Source of the DNA: Pilimelia anulata
GTDB taxonomy: Bacteria; Actinomycetota; Actinomycetes; Mycobacteriales; Micromonosporaceae
Reading direction: 5' to 3'
DNA: 64,000 nucleotides
Assembly: GCF_014647895.1 (NCBI RefSeq)
Contig: NZ_BMQB01000002.1
Location: 601,079 to 665,078 of the forward strand
A program made the position numbers and the translations under genes. Of this stretch, positions 60,421-64,000 are shown piece after piece. Within the stretch, counting starts at the first letter, position 1; each line of letters starts with the position of its first letter. A model generated the notes under the pieces. The model was not told the DNA's origin. It worked only from the letters and a program-made list of their open reading frames with translations, and ran no database searches.

Positions 60421-61710
60421 TCAGTTCCGGAAGCGCGACACCCGCGGCGCCGTCTCGTTCAGCAGCCGGACGTTGTCGTTGGCGTTCGCGGTACCGATCG
60501 TCACGCCCTTGACCTGCTTGGTCGGCGTCGACCAGTAGCGCACCTCCGGGCACTCCGGGTGCCCCTGCCGGGAGCACTGGTACGCCATCGTCGTGCGCAG
60601 CACGCCCGGCTTGCGGAACCCCTGCCCGTACGCGAACGCCGGCTTCCCGCCGCCGGTCCCGTCCGTCTGCGACGTCTCCGGGTCGTGCGAGGCGCCCTGG
60701 TTGTGGCCGACCTCGTGCTCGAACGCCGACGTCGTCCCGACGCAGAAGTCGCCGACCACCCCGAACGCCTGCTCGGCGCTCGCGTTCAGCCAGGCCAGGC
60801 CGCAGTACTGCCGGGAGCTGACCAGCAGCACCACGACGTCGGCCCGCGCGGCGTCGCGCATCTGGTGCACCTCGTCGAGCTGGCCGTCACCCTTGCGGGT
60901 GAGCACGTCCAGGTCCTTCTGGAAGCCCTGCTCGCGGTAGTTCACCGTCTTCGCGTCGGCCAGCTCCATCGTGATGTTGATGCCGGAGTTCTGGTACGTC
61001 AGGTTCGCCTGCGCGACCCCCTTCTGCGCGGCCGACCGCACGTCGCCGGTCATGGCGCTGGGCTGGACGACCAGCGCCCGGATCACGTACGGCTCGGCGG
61101 CGGTCGCCGGCCGCCCGGCCACCCGCAGCGGGTCCGCGGCCGGGCGGCCGGTGTACCCGCTCGGCCACGCCGGCGGGTGCATCGGCGGGATCGCCGCCGG
61201 GTCCACCTCGCGCAGCACGTGGCCGCCGCCGGGGACGGGGTCGATCCGGTGGATCGCCCCGCCGGCCCGGAACGTGCCGCTGACCTGCCCGCCGCGGCGG
61301 ACGACGGTGAACCACTCGGTCTCGTCCACGCCGGCGGTGGCGCGGCCGTCGCGGTCGGCGTGGGCGACGCCGCTCCAGGCCGTGCCGTCGCCGATCGTCT
61401 CGGTACGGACCCGCTGGACGTACCGGGTGCGGCCGCCGACGTCGACGGCGAGCGTGCCGACGTCCGCGGCCAGCGCGGCCGGGTCGACGCCGACGGGGAC
61501 CGCCGACCGGTAGCCGGGGTCGGCGGCGAGCGCGGCGAAGCCGGGGCCGGGCCCGGGCGTGGCGGGGGTGAACAGGTGCGGGGCGTGCGCGGTGGCGGCG
61601 CGGTCGAGGAGCGTGGCCGGCGGGGTGGTGTCGGCGGCCCGGGCGGTGGCGGTGCCGGACAGGACGAGTCCGGCGATTCCTACGACGAGCAGGGTTCGGT
61701 TGGCCCGCAT
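60421..61710 (-). CDS. Secreted zinc metalloprotease, M12 (reprolysin/adamalysin)-like
   Basis: This is a probable exported endopeptidase of 429 residues. It has a signal peptide (residues 1-25, cleavage ATARA/AD), a pro-region (about 26-205), and a metzincin catalytic domain (about 206-429) with HEVGHNQGASHD: ligands H332, H336 and H342, base E333 and the M12 aspartate D343. The TTMAY segment near residue 375 is the Met-turn. ATG 61710 opens the signal peptide and follows aggagg. The frame continues upstream to 62301, but that extension covers the intergenic repeats and the tyrS start and lacks coding support. Confidence 0.9.
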   Translation of the reverse strand: MRANRTLLVVGIAGLVLSGTATARAADTTPPATLLDRAATAHAPHLFTPATPGPGPGFAALAADPGYRSAVPVGVDPAALAADVGTLAVDVGGRTRYVQRVRTETIGDGTAWSGVAHADRDGRATAGVDETEWFTVVRRGGQVSGTFRAGGAIHRIDPVPGGGHVLREVDPAAIPPMHPPAWPSGYTGRPAADPLRVAGRPATAAEPYVIRALVVQPSAMTGDVRSAAQKGVAQANLTYQNSGINITMELADAKTVNYREQGFQKDLDVLTRKGDGQLDEVHQMRDAARADVVVLLVSSRQYCGLAWLNASAEQAFGVVGDFCVGTTSAFEHEVGHNQGASHDPETSQTDGTGGGKPAFAYGQGFRKPGVLRTTMAYQCSRQGHPECPEVRYWSTPTKQVKGVTIGTANANDNVRLLNETAPRVSRFRN

Positions 61711-62248
61711 GGTGCGGCGTCCTCCTGACGCAACGGTCGCCGAGGTACGGGCGCGACGATCTCGGCGAATCTGCTGTAAGGGGTAGGTTCGCCGCGTCCG
61801 GTCCGAAAGCGCGCACAGCCAAGCATGGGCGTCGATCCCTTGGCAATACCGTCCACGCATCGACGGCGATGCCATGCGCGATGCGCATAACCGCATCGAT
61901 CGCAGCCGCCGGTGGGCGAGCGCGGCGCCGCGGGCGACCGGGCTCGGTGCGCGCCCGGGATCACGTCGTGCGCTGGCCCGGCGGACCCTCGGGCGGACCC
62001 CGGCCCCGGTCCCGGCCCCGCACTCGGCCCCGCACTCGGCCCCGCACTCGGCCCCGCACTCGGCCCCGCACCCGGACCCGGACCCTGCCGCGGCCCGCGG
62101 CGCGCGGCCGCAGGTCGGTGCGTGCGCGGGTGCCGCCGGTCGGGCGCGCGGGCCGGGACAGCGGCCCGGCGGCCGGCCGCCGCGGGTGCCGCCCGGGCCG
62201 GGCCGCGCCGGTACCGCGCCCGCCCGGCCGCTCGTGGAGAATCGGGTC
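61711..62248. other. Divergent region between the secreted protease and tyrS
   Basis: These 538 bases contain the protease ribosome binding site, an AT-richer stretch (61740-61900) that probably holds its promoter, the GC-rich tandem repeats at 62014-62073 and the tyrS promoter. The frame of tyrS is open from 61874, but residues encoded there are low-complexity (APHS repeats) and homologues start at 62249. Confidence 0.65.
62014..62073 (+). repeat. 12-bp tandem repeat (GGCCCCGCACTC, five units)
   Basis: Four identical units (62014-62061) are followed by one with a single change (62062-62073). They lie 175 bases upstream of tyrS. The unit length keeps all frames open, which explains the long artificial frames on both strands. 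Confidence 0.93.
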
Positions 62249-63508
62249 GTGACCGATCTCCTCGATGACCTCACCCGGCGCGGGCTCGTGCAGGACGCCA
62301 CCGACCCCGACGCGCTGCGCGCCCACCTCGCGGCCGGCCCGGTGACCTTCTACGTCGGCTTCGACCCGACCGCGCCGAGCCTGCACGTCGGCAACCTCAT
62401 GCAGGTGCTGATGGCCCGCCGGCTCCAGCTCGCCGGGCACCGCCCGCTGCTGCTCGTCGGCGGCGCCACCGGCCAGATCGGCGACCCGAAGGAGTCGGGC
62501 GAGCGCTCCCTGCAGACCCCCGGGGTGGTCGCCGAGTGGGTGCAGCGCATCCGGGACCAACTCGCCCCGTTCGTCAGCTACGACGGGCCGGCGGCCGCCA
62601 GGGTCGTGAACAACCTCGACTGGATGGCCGAGCTGTCGGCCGTCGAGTTCCTCCGCGACGTCGGCAAGCACTTCCCGGTCAACCGGATGCTCGCCCGCGA
62701 GGTGGTCCGGGCCCGGCTCGAGAGCGGGATCAGCTTCACCGAGTTCAGTTACCAGCTCCTCCAGGCGCACGACTTCTTCGCGCTGCACGGGGCGTACGGG
62801 TGCTCGCTGCAGTTCGGCGGCTCCGACCAGTGGGGCAACATCACCGCCGGCGTGGACTACGTCCGCCGCCGCGGGGGCGGGCCGGTGCACGCGTTCACCA
62901 CCCCGCTGGTGACCCGGTCGGACGGCACCAAGTTCGGCAAGTCCGAGGGCGGCGCGATCTGGCTCGACCGGGTCATGACCAGCCCGTACGCCTTCTACCA
63001 GTTCTGGCTGCGGGCGGACGACCGGGACGTCGTGGACTACCTGCGGTACTTCTCCTTCCGCGACCCGGCGGCGATCGACGAGCTGGCGGCGGCGGTGGCC
63101 GAGCAGCCCGCGGCGCGGCTGGCCCAGCGGGCGCTCGCCGAGGAGCTGACGACGCTGGTGCACTCGGCGCACGACTGCGCCCAGGCGGTCGAGGCCAGCC
63201 GGGCGCTGTTCGGCCGGGGCACGCTGACCGAGCTGGACGAGGCGACGCTGGCGGCCGCGCTCGGCGAGGCGGGCCTCGCCACGGTCAGCGGCGAGCTGCC
63301 CTCGGTGGCCGCGCTGCTGAAGGAGTCGGGGGTGGTGGCGAGCATGAACGAGGCGCGCCGGGCGATCGCCGAGGGCGGGGCGTACCTGAACAACGTCCGG
63401 GTGGCCGACGCCGAGGCCGTGCCGGGCGCGGGGGACCTGCTGCACGGGCGGTACCTGGTGCTGCGCCGCGGCAAGCGGACCGTCGCCGGCGTGGAGATCC
63501 GCCGCTGA
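62249..63508 (+). CDS. tyrS: Tyrosyl-tRNA synthetase
   Basis: TyrRS charges tRNA-Tyr. The 419-residue class I enzyme has GFDPTAPSLHVGNL with the HIGH-equivalent HVGN at 46-49, QFGGSDQWGNI, and the KMSKS-equivalent KFGKS at 228-232. A C-terminal S4 RNA-binding domain (from about 350; KESGVVASMNEARRAI) completes it. GTG 62249 is chosen by homology; ggag precedes it and GAGAAT lies six bases upstream, so a leaderless mRNA is also possible. An rRNA operon follows. Confidence 0.97.
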   Translation: MTDLLDDLTRRGLVQDATDPDALRAHLAAGPVTFYVGFDPTAPSLHVGNLMQVLMARRLQLAGHRPLLLVGGATGQIGDPKESGERSLQTPGVVAEWVQRIRDQLAPFVSYDGPAAARVVNNLDWMAELSAVEFLRDVGKHFPVNRMLAREVVRARLESGISFTEFSYQLLQAHDFFALHGAYGCSLQFGGSDQWGNITAGVDYVRRRGGGPVHAFTTPLVTRSDGTKFGKSEGGAIWLDRVMTSPYAFYQFWLRADDRDVVDYLRYFSFRDPAAIDELAAAVAEQPAARLAQRALAEELTTLVHSAHDCAQAVEASRALFGRGTLTELDEATLAAALGEAGLATVSGELPSVAALLKESGVVASMNEARRAIAEGGAYLNNVRVADAEAVPGAGDLLHGRYLVLRRGKRTVAGVEIRR

Positions 63509-63530
63509 GGCCGTAACGGGCGCGGCCGAT

Positions 63531-63560
63531 TTGACGTTGGGTTGGCCGGAGGCGTAACTT
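63531..63560 (+). promoter_or_regulatory. rRNA operon promoter, first of three
   Basis: TTGACG (63531-63536), an 18-base spacer and TAACTT (63555-63560) lie just after tyrS. Confidence 0.6.
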
Positions 63561-63698
63561 CCTCCGTGCCCCGCGGGGATACCGACGAAGCGGGCGGAAT
63601 CCGAACAACCCATTTCCATCCGGGTTGTCGTGTGCCCGCCGCCGGCGGTCCCGCGGATCGGGCGGAGCGCGCCCGGCCAACCCGGAAGGGGGGCCGAT

Positions 63699-63727
63699 TT
63701 GGACGCGCGAAACCGACCGAGTAAGGT
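63699..63727 (+). promoter_or_regulatory. rRNA operon promoter, second of three
   Basis: TTGGAC (63699-63704), a 17-base spacer and TAAGGT (63722-63727) match the vegetative promoter pattern. Confidence 0.6.
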
Positions 63728-63849
63728 TTACGACCGGCAGAGGAACGGGCCAGCCGCGAGGCGGACCCCGAATCGGGCCCGACGGGACAGTACGGTAACG
63801 TAGGTCCGGTCAAACCGCGACAGAAACGTCCGATCCGGAACACACCGGG

Positions 63850-63878
63850 TTGACAGGAACGAAGCGGTAAGATAAGCT
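63850..63878 (+). promoter_or_regulatory. rRNA operon promoter, third of three
   Basis: A consensus TTGACA (63850-63855), a 17-base spacer and TAAGCT (63873-63878) form the strongest promoter match in the window, about 60 bases upstream of the boxA region. Confidence 0.72.
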
Positions 63879-63930
63879 AGAAACGGGACAGCCCCGAGCG
63901 AGACACCGGGAAGCCGGTGGCGAGCACGGA

Positions 63931-64000
63931 GACTGCTTGTTCTTTGAGAACTCAACAGGGTGTTTTCTTTAGGATGCCAGTGCCATTATGAAATGGCAGC
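63931..64000 (+). promoter_or_regulatory. rRNA leader with boxA-like antitermination site and processing stem
   Basis: TGTTCTTTGAGAA (63938-63950), followed by CTCAACAGGG, is the conserved sequence found upstream of actinobacterial 16S genes and contains the NusB/S10 boxA. A 7-bp hairpin (63981-63987 with 63992-63998) lies at the window edge. The 16S gene itself must start just beyond the window. Confidence 0.85.

Noticed and set aside
61874..62248. N-terminal extension of TyrS encoding APHS repeats
   Set aside because: Low complexity caused by a 12-bp DNA repeat; TyrS homologues start at the 62249 position.
61711..62301. N-terminal extension of the minus-strand metalloprotease
   Set aside because: The signal peptide and ribosome binding site mark ATG 61710 as the start.

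Overview
This is a very GC-rich (roughly 75%) actinobacterial chromosome segment, almost entirely housekeeping. The gene order (DUF948 gene, alaS, ruvX, mltG, aroE-C-K-B-Q, efp, nusB, bldD, the pyr operon, mihF, gmk, rpoZ, coaBC, metK, priA, def, fmt, rsmB, rpe, rib genes, hisE-hisG, infC-rpmI-rplT, pheST, argR-G-H, tyrS, rrn) together with BldD, mIHF, an EF-P with a PGKGP tip and a helicase-degenerate PriA points to a filamentous actinomycete. A member of the Micromonosporaceae or a relative is the best guess. That assignment is inference from synteny and style, not from a search.

Layout. 1-7066: a repeat-rich membrane protein (possibly cut by the window edge), two small membrane proteins, alaS, ruvX and mltG. 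7063-9628: aroE, aroC and aroK. 9728-15308: an accessory insert splitting the aro genes, holding a PH-domain membrane protein, a secreted M43-type metalloprotease, a divergent UvrA-like ABC protein/TetR pair with a double operator, and a secreted LamG protein. 15402-17983: aroB, aroQ, efp and nusB. 18084-18572: bldD, convergent to nusB across a strong terminator. 18932-29413: an overlapping pyrimidine operon, pyrR-pyrB-pyrC-carA-carB-pyrD-bioA-pyrF, with a PyrR-binding loop abutting the pyrR ribosome binding site. 29593-38665: mihF, gmk, rpoZ, coaBC, metK, priA, def, fmt and rsmB. 38744-42376: an LPDTG-bearing surface protein, a membrane/GNAT-like protein, rpe and a REC-GGDEF-type regulator. 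42480-46767: FMN riboswitch, ribE, ribBA, ribH, hisE, hisG and a PH-domain protein. 47086-51773: a secreted repeat protein, infC-rpmI-rplT behind an attenuator, a SpoU methyltransferase and a secreted M15-like protein. 51774-52642: degenerate DNA with a frameshifted DUF5753 regulator remnant. 52643-60393: pheS, pheT, argR, argG, argH and mpg. 60421-63508: a secreted HExxHxxGxxHD protease (minus strand) and tyrS. 63509-64000: promoter and leader region of an rRNA operon whose 16S gene starts beyond the window.

Functionally the window supplies most of the shikimate pathway, all of de novo UMP synthesis except the orotate phosphoribosyltransferase gene, most of riboflavin synthesis (no ribD), the last two steps of arginine synthesis (argCJBD are absent from the usual pheT-argR gap), and many translation genes. 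Regulation visible in sequence includes a PyrR RNA site, an FMN riboswitch, an infC attenuator with an ATC start codon, a putative ARG box, TetR operators and several leaderless promoters. I found no CRISPR array, intact transposon, prophage, tRNA gene or convincing new multi-gene system. The most informative oddities are regulatory and are listed as findings.
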